Of a stretch of DNA of 64,000 nt, positions 48,322-56,385 are shown piece after piece. Source of the DNA: Candidatus Neomicrothrix sp. UBA2983 (lineage in GTDB: Bacteria > Actinomycetota > Acidimicrobiia > Acidimicrobiales > MedAcidi-G1); contig DEAL01000012.1 in NCBI GenBank assembly GCA_002346745.1, positions 39,329 through 103,328 on the forward strand. The letters run 5' to 3'. Positions within the stretch are counted from its first letter, which is position 1. Each line of letters opens with the position of its first letter. The position numbers were made by a program, and so were the translations under genes. The notes below the pieces were generated by a model. That model was given only the letters and a program-made list of their open reading frames with translations. It was not told where the DNA came from and searched no databases.

Positions 48322-49551
48322 GTGAGCGAGGTCCAGCAGCCCGGGGGCCCCATGCGGCTCCACGACACCGTCCGCGGCGAGGTCGTGCCCTTCGAGCCCG
48401 GGCCCGAGGTGTCGATATACGTGTGCGGCATCACGCCATACGACGCCACCCACCTCGGCCACGCCTTCACCTACCTCACCTTCGACCTCCTCATCCGACG
48501 GCTCGAGGACCTCGGCCACACCGTGCGCATGGTCCGCAACGTCACCGACGTCGACGACTCGATCCTCCCCAAGGCCCGGGAACTCAAGGTCGACTACCAG
48601 GCCCTCGCCGCCGTCGAGATGGCCCACTTCGAGGCCGACATGGAGGCGCTCAACATGCGCCCCGCCGCCGTCGAGCCCTGGGCCACCGAGACCATCGACG
48701 AGATGCACGACCTCATCCAGCGCCTCTCCGACAACGGCCACACCTACACCGTCGACGGCACCACCTACTTCGACGTGTCCACCTCCGAGAGCTTCGGCTC
48801 GCTCTCCGGCTACGACGAGGCCACCATGCGCGACCTGGCCGCCGAAAGGGGCGGCCACCCCGACGACCCCCGGCAGCGCAACCCCCTCGACTTCGTCCTC
48901 TGGCAGCCCTCCACCCCGGGCGAGCCGGCCTGGAACTCCCCGTTCGGCCCCGGCCGACCCGGCTGGCACATCGAGTGCTCCGCCATGGCGATGGCCAACC
49001 TGGGCGAGACCATCGACCTGCACGGCGGCGGCGACGACCTCGTGTTCCCCCACCACGAGTGCGAGGACGCCCAGTCCCGGGGTGCCACCGGCCAGCCGCT
49101 GGCCCGCCACTGGATGCACGTCGGCATGGTCGCCTACGAGGGCACCAAGATGTCCAAATCGCTCGGCAACCTCGTGTTCGTCCGGATGCTGCGCAACCTC
49201 CACGACCCCCGCGCCATCCGCGTGGCACTCCTCGGCCACCACTACCGCGCCGGCTTCGAGTGGTTCGACACCGACATCGACGACGGCATCACCCGCCTGG
49301 AACGCCTCGTCGCCGCCGAGCGCCGCCCCTCCGGCCCCGACCCGGCGCCCACGCTGGCCGCCGTCCGGGCCGCCCTCGACGACGACCTCGACACCCCCAC
49401 CGCCCTCGACGCCATCGACGTGCTGGCCGGGGCCATCCTCGCCCACTCGGGCGACGACCCGACCGCGCCCGCCGGCCTGCGAGAGGCCGCCGGCCTGCTC
49501 GGGATCCACCTGGAGGCCACCGAGCCCGTCGACGCCCCGTCGGGCACCTGA
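48322..49551 (+). CDS. mshC: Cysteine:GlcN-Ins ligase of mycothiol biosynthesis
   Basis: The 409-residue paralogue of cysteinyl-tRNA synthetase joins cysteine to glucosaminyl-inositol with ATP, the third step toward mycothiol. The diagnostic CysS/MshC difference is seen in YVCGITPYDATHLGHAFTYL, where true CysS has CGPTVYDxPHLGHA. Zinc ligands are Cys in VCGITPYD, Cys in PGWHIECSAMAM, and His in VFPHHECEDAQS. The KMSKS loop is GTKMSKSLGNLVFV. The protein stops after the catalytic part and lacks the CysS anticodon domain. It starts at GTG 48322 with a TACGGT box. It lies next to cysS on the same strand, a tandem pair of paralogues. Confidence 0.9.
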   Translation: MSEVQQPGGPMRLHDTVRGEVVPFEPGPEVSIYVCGITPYDATHLGHAFTYLTFDLLIRRLEDLGHTVRMVRNVTDVDDSILPKARELKVDYQALAAVEMAHFEADMEALNMRPAAVEPWATETIDEMHDLIQRLSDNGHTYTVDGTTYFDVSTSESFGSLSGYDEATMRDLAAERGGHPDDPRQRNPLDFVLWQPSTPGEPAWNSPFGPGRPGWHIECSAMAMANLGETIDLHGGGDDLVFPHHECEDAQSRGATGQPLARHWMHVGMVAYEGTKMSKSLGNLVFVRMLRNLHDPRAIRVALLGHHYRAGFEWFDTDIDDGITRLERLVAAERRPSGPDPAPTLAAVRAALDDDLDTPTALDAIDVLAGAILAHSGDDPTAPAGLREAAGLLGIHLEATEPVDAPSGT

Positions 49552-49598
49552 GCGGCGCATCCCGGTGCACCTACGGACCGCCAGTCCGCCGCGGCTCG

Positions 49599-49604
49599 TA
49601 TCCT
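49599..49604 (+). promoter_or_regulatory. -10 box of leaderless promoter for cysS
   Basis: TATCCT, 6-nt spacer, then the GTG at 49611. Confidence 0.5.
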
Positions 49605-49610
49605 GACCCG

Positions 49611-50981
49611 GTGCTGCGCCTCACCGACAGCCTGACCGGCGACAAGGTCGAGTTCACCCCGCGCGATTCGGGGAAGGCCTCCGTCTACTGGTGCGGGCCC
49701 ACCGTCTACGACGCCCCCCACCTCGGCCACGCCCGCAGCACCCTCGCCTTCGACATCCTCGTCCGCTACCTGCGCTGGACCGGCCTCGACGTCACCGCCG
49801 TGTCGAACATCACCGACATCGACGACAAGATCATCGCCCGGGCCGCCGACGAGGGGACCACCGAACCCGAACTGGCCCGCCGCTTCGAGGACGTGTTCAT
49901 CGCCGAGATGGACCGCCTCGACGTCGCCCACCCCGACGTCCGCCCCCGGGCCACCGAGTACGTCGACGCCATGCTCGACGTCATCGGACAGCTGGTCGAC
50001 CGGGGCATGGCCTACGCCACCGACTCCGGCGTCTACTTCGACGTCGACCGGCTCGACGGCTACGGCGCCCTCGCCGGCCAGACCCCCGACCAGCTCCGGG
50101 AGGGCGCCGGAGCACGCGTCGAGGTCGACGACGACAAGGCCGACCCGCTCGACTTCGCCCTCTGGAAGGCCGCCAAGCCCGGCGAGCCCTCGTGGGACTC
50201 CCCGTGGGGCCCCGGCCGGCCCGGCTGGCACATCGAGTGCGTCGCCATGTCGCTCGACCTGCTCGGCGACGGCTTCGACATCCACGGCGGCGGCGACGAC
50301 CTCGTCTTCCCCCACCACGAGAACGAACGCGCCGAGTGCCTCGGCTGCGACCGCCCCTTCGCCCGCCTGTGGGTCCACAACGGGATGGTCCAGGTCGGCG
50401 CCGAGAAGATGTCCAAGTCGCTCGGCAACTTCAAGACCCTCGCCGAGCTACTCGACGAGTGGGACCCGCGGGCGCTGCGCCTGCTGGTGCTCCAGACCCA
50501 CTACCGCAAGACCATGGAGATCGGCCCCGCCACGCTGGCCACCGCCGCCACCGCCCTCGAGCGCCTCGACGGGTTCGCCCGCCGCGCCGCGGCCGCCGGA
50601 CTCCCCCACGCCGACGCCGACGCCGGCACCGTCGACCGCTTCCGCGAAGCCATGGACGACGACCTCGGCACCGCCGCCGCCGTGGCCATCATGTTCGACG
50701 CCGTCCGCGACGCCAACCGCGCCCTCGATGCCGGCGACACCGACACCACCGCCGCCCTGTCCGCCGCCGTCACGGAACTGGCCGGCGTGCTCGGGCTGCG
50801 GCTCGTTGCCGACTCGACGGCCGGCGACGACGACGCCGAGGTCGACGAACTGGTCGAGGCCCGCGCCGCCGCCAAAGAGGCAGGGAACTACGCCGAGGCC
50901 GACCGAATCCGCGACGAACTCACCGCACGCGGCATCGTGCTCGAGGACACGCCCACCGGCACCACCTGGCGCCGCGCCTGA
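49611..50981 (+). CDS. cysS: Cysteine--tRNA ligase
   Basis: The 456-residue class I aminoacyl-tRNA synthetase charges tRNA-Cys. Key motifs are SVYWCGPTVYDAPHLGHARS (zinc Cys and HIGH-type HLGH), SNITDIDDKIIARA, PGWHIECVAMSLDLL (zinc Cys), DLVFPHHENERAECL (zinc His and Glu), and the KMSKS loop AEKMSKSLGNFKTL. After residue 340 come the DALR-type helical domain and a C-terminal anticodon-contact region (AAAKEAGNYAEADRIRDELT). The GTG start at 49611 is placed by a TATCCT box 6 nt upstream. It follows mshC by 59 bp. Confidence 0.95.
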   Translation: MLRLTDSLTGDKVEFTPRDSGKASVYWCGPTVYDAPHLGHARSTLAFDILVRYLRWTGLDVTAVSNITDIDDKIIARAADEGTTEPELARRFEDVFIAEMDRLDVAHPDVRPRATEYVDAMLDVIGQLVDRGMAYATDSGVYFDVDRLDGYGALAGQTPDQLREGAGARVEVDDDKADPLDFALWKAAKPGEPSWDSPWGPGRPGWHIECVAMSLDLLGDGFDIHGGGDDLVFPHHENERAECLGCDRPFARLWVHNGMVQVGAEKMSKSLGNFKTLAELLDEWDPRALRLLVLQTHYRKTMEIGPATLATAATALERLDGFARRAAAAGLPHADADAGTVDRFREAMDDDLGTAAAVAIMFDAVRDANRALDAGDTDTTAALSAAVTELAGVLGLRLVADSTAGDDDAEVDELVEARAAAKEAGNYAEADRIRDELTARGIVLEDTPTGTTWRRA

Positions 50982-51036
50982 ACGCGGCCGCCCTACCGGC
51001 GGCGACTTCTGCTGGCTGCGTCGAGGCCACGCCCCG

Positions 51037-52248
51037 CTAGTTGCGCGGCACCTCGGACCAGGCCACGCCCTTGTCCACCCGGACGTCACCGGGCAGGCCC
51101 AGCACCCGCTCACCCAGGATGTTGCGCATCACCTCGGACGTGCCGCCCTCGATGGTGTTGGCCCGCGCCCGCAGGAACGAGTACTTCGTACCCGCCCCGC
51201 CGGTGAGGCGCAGTCCGTCGGGACGCTTCCGGTCGAAGCCGGCCTCGTAGGTCAGCCCCTCGACACCCAGCAGGTCGATGCACGTCTCGTAGATGTGCTG
51301 GTTCATCTCCGCCGACATCAGCTTGCCGACCGACCCCTCCGGCCCCGGGTTGCCCGCCTTCGAGTTCTCGCGGGCCCGCCAGTTGGTGAGCCGCAGCACC
51401 TCGGCCTCGCTCCAGAGCGCCGCCACCCGGTCCCGGAGCACCGTGCGCCTCGCCGGGTCAATCGTGTCCTTGCGCTCGTTCCAGAGGCGCACCAGGTCGC
51501 CGATCGGCCCGGCGCCCTTCTTCGGCACACCGCCGCCGAGCGCCACCCGCTCGTTCATGAGCGTCGTCACCGCCGCGTTCCAGCCGTTGCCGACGCCGCC
51601 GAACACCCGGTCGTTCGGGATCCGCACATCAGTCATGAAGATCTCGTTGAACTCCGCCTCACCGGTGATCTGGTGCAGCGGCCGCACCTCGACGCCCTGC
51701 GACTCCATGTCGAGCAGGAAGTAGGTGAGGCCCTTGTGCTTGGGCTGGTCCGGGTCGGTGCGGGCGACGAGCATCCCCCACCGAGACACGTGCGCCAGGG
51801 TGGTCCACACCTTCTGGCCGTTGACGATCCACTCGTCGCCGTCCTGCACCGCCTTGGTCGACAGGCCCGCCACGTCCGAGCCGGCGCCCGGCTCGCTGAA
51901 CAGTTGGCACCAGACCTCCTCGCCCGTGTACATCGGCCGCAACAGCCGCTGCTTCAGCTCGTCCGAGGCGTAGGTGAGCACCACCGGGGCGCCCATGCCG
52001 ATGCCGATGGGGTTGATGTTGAGGTCGTGGTACGGGACGCCGGCAGCCCGGAGTTCCTCGTCGACGACCGTCTGCAGCCGACGGCTCTCGAGGCCGAGGC
52101 CACCCAGGCCCTCGGGGAACTGCACCAGCGCCAGGCCCCGGTCGAACTGCTCGCCCCGGAACGTGAACTGGTCCACGTCGCCGGGCGGGACGTCGGCCAC
52201 CAGCTGGCGGGTCAGTTCGCGGACGTCGGCTTCGGTGATCTCGGGCAT
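51037..52248 (-). CDS. Acyl-CoA dehydrogenase
   Basis: The 403-residue FAD flavoenzyme introduces a double bond into an acyl-CoA. FAD and substrate motifs are LFSEPGAGSDVAGLSTKAV and EWIVNGQKVWTTLAHVSRWG. The tail block is GGAGTKYSFLRARANTIEGG, with TSEVMRNILGERVLGLPGDV closing the FAD contacts. GTG and C-terminal patterns are close to the FadE groups found with steroid and fatty-acid degradation. The start ATG at 52248 has CGGAGA some 10 nt upstream. It is convergent with cysS. Confidence 0.9.
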   Translation of the reverse strand: MPEITEADVRELTRQLVADVPPGDVDQFTFRGEQFDRGLALVQFPEGLGGLGLESRRLQTVVDEELRAAGVPYHDLNINPIGIGMGAPVVLTYASDELKQRLLRPMYTGEEVWCQLFSEPGAGSDVAGLSTKAVQDGDEWIVNGQKVWTTLAHVSRWGMLVARTDPDQPKHKGLTYFLLDMESQGVEVRPLHQITGEAEFNEIFMTDVRIPNDRVFGGVGNGWNAAVTTLMNERVALGGGVPKKGAGPIGDLVRLWNERKDTIDPARRTVLRDRVAALWSEAEVLRLTNWRARENSKAGNPGPEGSVGKLMSAEMNQHIYETCIDLLGVEGLTYEAGFDRKRPDGLRLTGGAGTKYSFLRARANTIEGGTSEVMRNILGERVLGLPGDVRVDKGVAWSEVPRN

Positions 52249-52324
52249 CGGGGTCGTCTCCGGGGTGTCGCGGCGAGCCCGGCGAACCTACCTGCCGGTA
52301 ACCCGGCGCCTCCCATCCGGCCGG

Positions 52325-53911
52325 CTAGCCGGGGTCGCGCAGGGCGTAGAGGTAGCCGTCCCGGGAGCCGATGTAGACCGTCCCGCGCCACACCGCCGCC
52401 GACGCCTCGACACACGCCCCGGTCGGCACCTCCCACACCTTGACCGGCTCGACCGAGGGGTCGGCCAGGTCGAGGCCCAGCACCCGGCCGTCGCAGACCC
52501 CCATGACGAGCACGTCGTCGACGACCGTCGGCGACGACCAGGTCGGGCCGGGCAACTGCATCGTCCACCGGGGCTCGCCAGTCGCCCGGTCGAGGGCGTG
52601 GACCTTGCCCTCGTCGGTCGGCACGAGCAGCAGGTCGCCATACACCGCGGGCGTCGCCCACACCCCGCTGTCCAGGTGCGGCCGGTCCTCGAACGCCCAC
52701 ACCAGCGGGTCGTCGGGACGGGACGGGTCCAGCTTGAGCACCTGGCCCAGCTCGTGCGACCGGTCCGTTCCACGCTCGTACTCGACGCCCACGTAGAGCA
52801 TCCCCTCGTCGTCGGCGACGAGCGTGGCGTCAACGTCGTCGCCGGCCCAGAACCGGAACACCCGGTTCGGCTCGACGCCGTCTCGGAGCCCGGCGACATC
52901 CCAGCCCTGGACCAGACCTCCGGAGTTGGCGAAGTACAGGACGTCGCCCAGCACCAGCGGCGAGGACTCGATCGAGACATTGCCACCCACCGCCTCGACC
53001 AACTCCTCGTCCCAGCCGGCCACGTCCCACACCAGTTCCGGGGCGACGCTCACGAGCCCAGCGGCGTCGTAGCCGCGGTGGAGCCGTGCCACGTGGAAGC
53101 GGGAGTTCTCGCCACCGGCGAACAGGTAGTCGTCGAGCACCAACGGCGAACTGTCCCAGTCGTTGTTCCAGCGGGTGGGCCCCACGTCGTAGGCGTGGAG
53201 GCTCCAGAGTTCAACGGGTACATCCCGGTCGATGGCGAGTACCCGAAACTCGTCGTCGCGGGACCCGGCGTAGACCAGCGGGTAGCCGTCGGGGTCGACG
53301 GTGACCGAGCCCTTCACGATGTCGCCGGTCTGGAAGTCCGGCAGGATCCGCTCGCCCGTGGCGCCATCCACGAAGTGGATCGCCCCGTCGAAGGCACCGA
53401 ACACCACCCAGGTCCGTCCGTCCCGCTCGAACACCGCCGGCTGGCCGGTCCAGCCCACCCCGCACCACTCCTGGGCGACGCCGCCGATCGACGTCATCGA
53501 GCACATGCGGTCGTCGGGAAACCGCCACGCCACCTCCGGGTCCGACGGCACCGGCCCCTCGCCATGCCAACTGCGGGTCGGCGACCCCCGGAACGTCAGC
53601 ACCCCCTCGACGGCGTCGCCCCACGGCCTGCCCACCGACTCGGGGTCGACCCAGCCGGTGAACGGCGGTTCGGTCGTTGTGGTGGTGGTGGTCGTGGTCG
53701 TGGTCGTCGAGGTGGTGGTCGCCTCCGTCGTCGAGGGTGCGGCGGTGGTGGCCGTCGGTGGAGCCGTGGTGGTGGTCGTGGCCGAGGCCAGCAACTCCCG
53801 GTCGGCGTCGTCGAGGCCCTGATGGGAGGTGCGTGGTGCCCGCAGCAGCAGCACCCACAGCGCCGCCACGAGGACGGTAAGCCCGACGGCGGCGAGGCCC
53901 CAGCGTCTCAC
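52325..53911 (-). CDS. Membrane-anchored PQQ-type beta-propeller protein
   Basis: The 528-residue protein has one N-terminal helix (about residues 5-24), a Thr-rich linker (43-82, including a run of twelve threonines), and a beta-propeller of PQQ/WD-like blades from about 90 to the end. Repeated blade motifs are GAIHFVDGATGERILP, GKVHALDRATGEPRWTMQLP and GTVYIGSRDGYLYALRDPG, each with the D-x-x-T-G-x turn. Two cysteines (MCSMTS, EWCGVGW) are near the start. It resembles BamB-like and quinoprotein-type propellers but has no catalytic residues I can point to. It is probably an extracytoplasmic binding or scaffold protein. It starts at GTG 53911. Confidence 0.8.
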   Translation of the reverse strand: MRRWGLAAVGLTVLVAALWVLLLRAPRTSHQGLDDADRELLASATTTTTAPPTATTAAPSTTEATTTSTTTTTTTTTTTTEPPFTGWVDPESVGRPWGDAVEGVLTFRGSPTRSWHGEGPVPSDPEVAWRFPDDRMCSMTSIGGVAQEWCGVGWTGQPAVFERDGRTWVVFGAFDGAIHFVDGATGERILPDFQTGDIVKGSVTVDPDGYPLVYAGSRDDEFRVLAIDRDVPVELWSLHAYDVGPTRWNNDWDSSPLVLDDYLFAGGENSRFHVARLHRGYDAAGLVSVAPELVWDVAGWDEELVEAVGGNVSIESSPLVLGDVLYFANSGGLVQGWDVAGLRDGVEPNRVFRFWAGDDVDATLVADDEGMLYVGVEYERGTDRSHELGQVLKLDPSRPDDPLVWAFEDRPHLDSGVWATPAVYGDLLLVPTDEGKVHALDRATGEPRWTMQLPGPTWSSPTVVDDVLVMGVCDGRVLGLDLADPSVEPVKVWEVPTGACVEASAAVWRGTVYIGSRDGYLYALRDPG

Positions 53912-53963
53912 GGCTTTGATCGGACTGGACCGGGCCTGCCGTCAGGACCCGCCACGCCGGCGG

Positions 53964-54476
53964 TCAGGCGGTGGGTTCCGGCTCGAAGGTGTCGAGCGGC
54001 AGCGGCTCGTCGACGAACCCCGGCTCGTCGTCGAAATCGTCGAGATCCTCGACGGGGCCGACGGACCCCAGCGTTGCGTGGCGTGTGGCCGCCGGATGCC
54101 GGTCGACGCCCAACTCGGCGCGGGCCGGAACCGGCTCGACCTCGGGATCGCGTTCCCTCCGGGCCCTGGCCAGCGGGTGCAGGGCAGCGTCAACGGCCCG
54201 CGGGTTCGGCGCCTCGATCAGGTCCGCCACGTTGGAGCCGGTGGCTGCTCCGCCGGTTCCGGGGAAGGCCACCAGGTCCCCGCCGGTGCGTTCGTCGTGC
54301 AACGTCCAACCCACCGGCGCGCGCAGGCGGTCGAGGTGCATCTCGCACAACACCACCCGTCCGGGGCCGTCGACCTCCGCCAGGTCCCGCACCGTGAAGG
54401 TGCTCTCGGCCACGTTCAGCGACACCAGCGCCACGGCATGGCCGCGGCACGCGGATCGCATGCAGTACGTGCGCAT
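53964..54476 (-). CDS. DUF3499-like actinobacterial protein with acidic C-terminal extension
   Basis: The 170-residue protein begins MRTYCMRSACRGHAVALVSL, continues AESTFTVRDLAEVDGPGRVV and then LCEMHLDRLRAPVGWTLHDE. This matches the pattern of the actinobacterial DUF3499 family: two Cys near the N-terminus, then CExHxxRLxxPxGW, likely a small zinc site. The family is usually about 100-130 residues; here a further 90 residues follow with a very acidic end (GPVEDLDDFDDEPGFVDEPL). The ATG at 54476 has TACCGT 7 nt upstream. It is divergent from a HAD hydrolase gene. Its function is unknown. Confidence 0.75.
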   Translation of the reverse strand: MRTYCMRSACRGHAVALVSLNVAESTFTVRDLAEVDGPGRVVLCEMHLDRLRAPVGWTLHDERTGGDLVAFPGTGGAATGSNVADLIEAPNPRAVDAALHPLARARRERDPEVEPVPARAELGVDRHPAATRHATLGSVGPVEDLDDFDDEPGFVDEPLPLDTFEPEPTA

Positions 54477-54483
54477 GGGGGAA

Positions 54484-54489
54484 ACGGTA
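54484..54489 (-). promoter_or_regulatory. -10 box of leaderless promoter for DUF3499-like gene
   Basis: TACCGT on the minus strand, 7-nt spacer, then the ATG at 54476. Confidence 0.5.
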
Positions 54490-54559
54490 GTGCCGGCACC
54501 CGCCGTGATCGGGGACACCCCCGGGCGAGAAGGGGACGGGCCTCGTCTCACCTGCGCCC

Positions 54560-54565
54560 TAGCCT
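54560..54565 (+). promoter_or_regulatory. -10 box of leaderless promoter for HAD hydrolase
   Basis: TAGCCT, 7-nt spacer, then the ATG at 54573. Confidence 0.5.
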
Positions 54566-54572
54566 TGGCTGG

Positions 54573-55277
54573 ATGGATCACCTCCCCGTGCTCGGCCTCG
54601 ACGCCGACGACACCCTCTGGGAGAACGAGGCCCACTTCCGCCAGACCGAGGACCGCTTCCTCGACCTCGTCGCCCCCTGGGCCGACCACGAGACGGCTGC
54701 TGCCGCCCTGCTCGCCGCTGAGAAGGCCAACCTGTCCGTCACCGGCTACGGCATCAAGGGCTTCGTCCTGTCCATGGTCGAGACCGCGATCTCACTCTCA
54801 GACGGCGCCTGCGACGCCGACCGGATCGGCACCATCCTGGACTGGGGGCGCTGGATGCTCCAGGCGCCCGTCGACCCCCTGCCCGGCGTCGCCGAGACCC
54901 TCGAGGTACTCGCCGCCGACCACCGGCTCCTCGTCATCACCAAGGGCGACCTGGGCGAACAACTCCGGAAGGTGGCCGCCAGCGGCCTCGCCGGCCACTT
55001 CTGGCAGGTGGAGGTCGTCGCCCACAAGACCGCCGAGGCCTACCGGGACGTCCTCGACGGCCACGGCATCACTCCAGCCGACTTCGTGATGGTTGGCAAC
55101 TCGGTGCCCTCCGACGTCCTGCCCGTGCTCGCCCTCGGCGGCCGGGCCGTCCACGTCCCCCACCACACCACGTGGGCCCTCGAGACCGTCCACGCCGACG
55201 ACGTCGACGGCCACGACTTCCCGGTGCTCGACTCACTGGCCGAACTCCCCGCCCTGCTCACCGACTGGCGCGGTTAG
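54573..55277 (+). CDS. HAD-family hydrolase
   Basis: The 234-residue phosphatase-like protein has HAD motif I VLGLDADDTLWENE (nucleophile Asp 10, second Asp 12), motif II in LLVITKGDLGEQLRK (Thr), motif III Lys in VVAHKTAEAYRDVL, and motif IV in FVMVGNSVPSDVLPVLALG. A helical cap of about 75 residues lies between motifs I and II. The Asp-x-Asp-Asp-Thr form fits subfamily I phosphatases of small sugars or nucleotides. The start is placed by TAGCCT. The stop overlaps the stop of the opposite gene by three to four bases. Confidence 0.85.
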   Translation: MDHLPVLGLDADDTLWENEAHFRQTEDRFLDLVAPWADHETAAAALLAAEKANLSVTGYGIKGFVLSMVETAISLSDGACDADRIGTILDWGRWMLQAPVDPLPGVAETLEVLAADHRLLVITKGDLGEQLRKVAASGLAGHFWQVEVVAHKTAEAYRDVLDGHGITPADFVMVGNSVPSDVLPVLALGGRAVHVPHHTTWALETVHADDVDGHDFPVLDSLAELPALLTDWRG

Positions 55278-56284
55278 CCGGGCGTCGCCACCCGGCGCAT
55301 CACCGCACGCACGTCGACCACCCGCGGGCCGTCCCGCCGCACGGTCGCGACCGCCCGGGCGCCATCGTGGAGGCGGCGCTTGCGCTCGCCGTCGAGGGCG
55401 AGCAGAAGCGGGCCCTCGATGACGACCTCCTCCCCCAGCACCAGCCGGCGGACCTCGGCGATGCCCAGGTCCTCGTAGTGGCCGGGCGCCGTCGGCCCCC
55501 GCAGCACGCGCTGACACCCGCCGACCAGCCCGAATCGGACGAGCAGGCCGGCGTCCTCGTCCGGGGACACCGGGTCGAGGAGGCCACCCACGCCCGAGAA
55601 GCCCACCACCGCCGGGTCGGCCCGGCTGAGCACCGCCAGACGCAGCGTCGCCGGGTCGAAGAGCTCCAGGGACCCCACGAACGGGTCGTCGACCGCCACG
55701 GCGTCCACGAGCGCCAACTCGTCCGACGACCCCTCGGGCTCTCCCTCGAGGCGCAACCGCACCACCTTCGCCCGTGGCGCCGCCTCGTCGACCGGCACGC
55801 GCCCCACGGCGAGGTGCCCCGCCGCCGCCCCGGCGACCGTCGCCTCCACGAACACCGGGAAGGCGTTGTTCGTGCCGGTCGACAGCGGCACCACCACGAG
55901 GTCCGGCCAGGCCAGGGCCGCCGCCCGATTCGTTCCGTCACCGCCCAGCACCACGACCACGGCGCACCCGGCCTCCCGCATCGCCCGCACCGCATCGACG
56001 GCGTCCTGCTCCGAACCCGACACCGGGCCGCCGACCCACTCCAGCTGGATCCCACGGATCGTGTCCGTGGCGCGTCGGACGATCCGGTGCGGGTCGTGGT
56101 GGACCACGAAGCGGCACGCCCCCGACTCGCGTGCGCCCAGCACCACCCGGCGGACGACGTTGATCTTCTCCTCGAGCGTCACCCGGGTGGCGGCGGCCGT
56201 CGCCCGGCGAACGTCCGTGCCCGCCCGGGGGTTGACCACGATCCCGATCGGGGCGGACTGGTGCTGCTGGTCGGGCTCCGGCAC
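55274..56284 (-). CDS. ATP-NAD kinase-like protein (AcoX group)
   Basis: The 336-residue protein belongs to the NAD kinase/AcoX superfamily. It has the N-terminal strand IGIVVNPRAGTDVRR, the nucleotide motif VVVVLGGDGTNRAAALAW (GGDG, about residue 114), and the following VVVPLSTGTNNAFPVFVEAT with the paired Asn, characteristic of the AcoX side of the family. In other bacteria AcoX genes lie with acetoin dehydrogenase genes; none is present here. The function of AcoX is not established. GTG 56284 has TACGGT 8 nt upstream. It is divergent from an MFS transporter gene. Confidence 0.8.
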   Translation of the reverse strand: MPEPDQQHQSAPIGIVVNPRAGTDVRRATAAATRVTLEEKINVVRRVVLGARESGACRFVVHHDPHRIVRRATDTIRGIQLEWVGGPVSGSEQDAVDAVRAMREAGCAVVVVLGGDGTNRAAALAWPDLVVVPLSTGTNNAFPVFVEATVAGAAAGHLAVGRVPVDEAAPRAKVVRLRLEGEPEGSSDELALVDAVAVDDPFVGSLELFDPATLRLAVLSRADPAVVGFSGVGGLLDPVSPDEDAGLLVRFGLVGGCQRVLRGPTAPGHYEDLGIAEVRRLVLGEEVVIEGPLLLALDGERKRRLHDGARAVATVRRDGPRVVDVRAVMRRVATPG

Positions 56285-56292
56285 GACACAGG

Positions 56293-56298
56293 ACCGTA
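56293..56298 (-). promoter_or_regulatory. -10 box of leaderless promoter for AcoX-like gene
   Basis: TACGGT on the minus strand, 8-nt spacer, then the GTG at 56284. Confidence 0.5.
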
Positions 56299-56371
56299 CC
56301 GCTGCCGGTCGGAGGCACGGCTTGTCCGGCGCGTGCGGCCGGCCGGCCGGAAACCGCGACTGCCCGGCACC

Positions 56372-56377
56372 TAGGGT
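56372..56377 (+). promoter_or_regulatory. -10 box of leaderless promoter for MFS transporter
   Basis: TAGGGT, 8-nt spacer, then the ATG at 56386. Confidence 0.5.
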
Positions 56378-56385
56378 CGGGCCAG

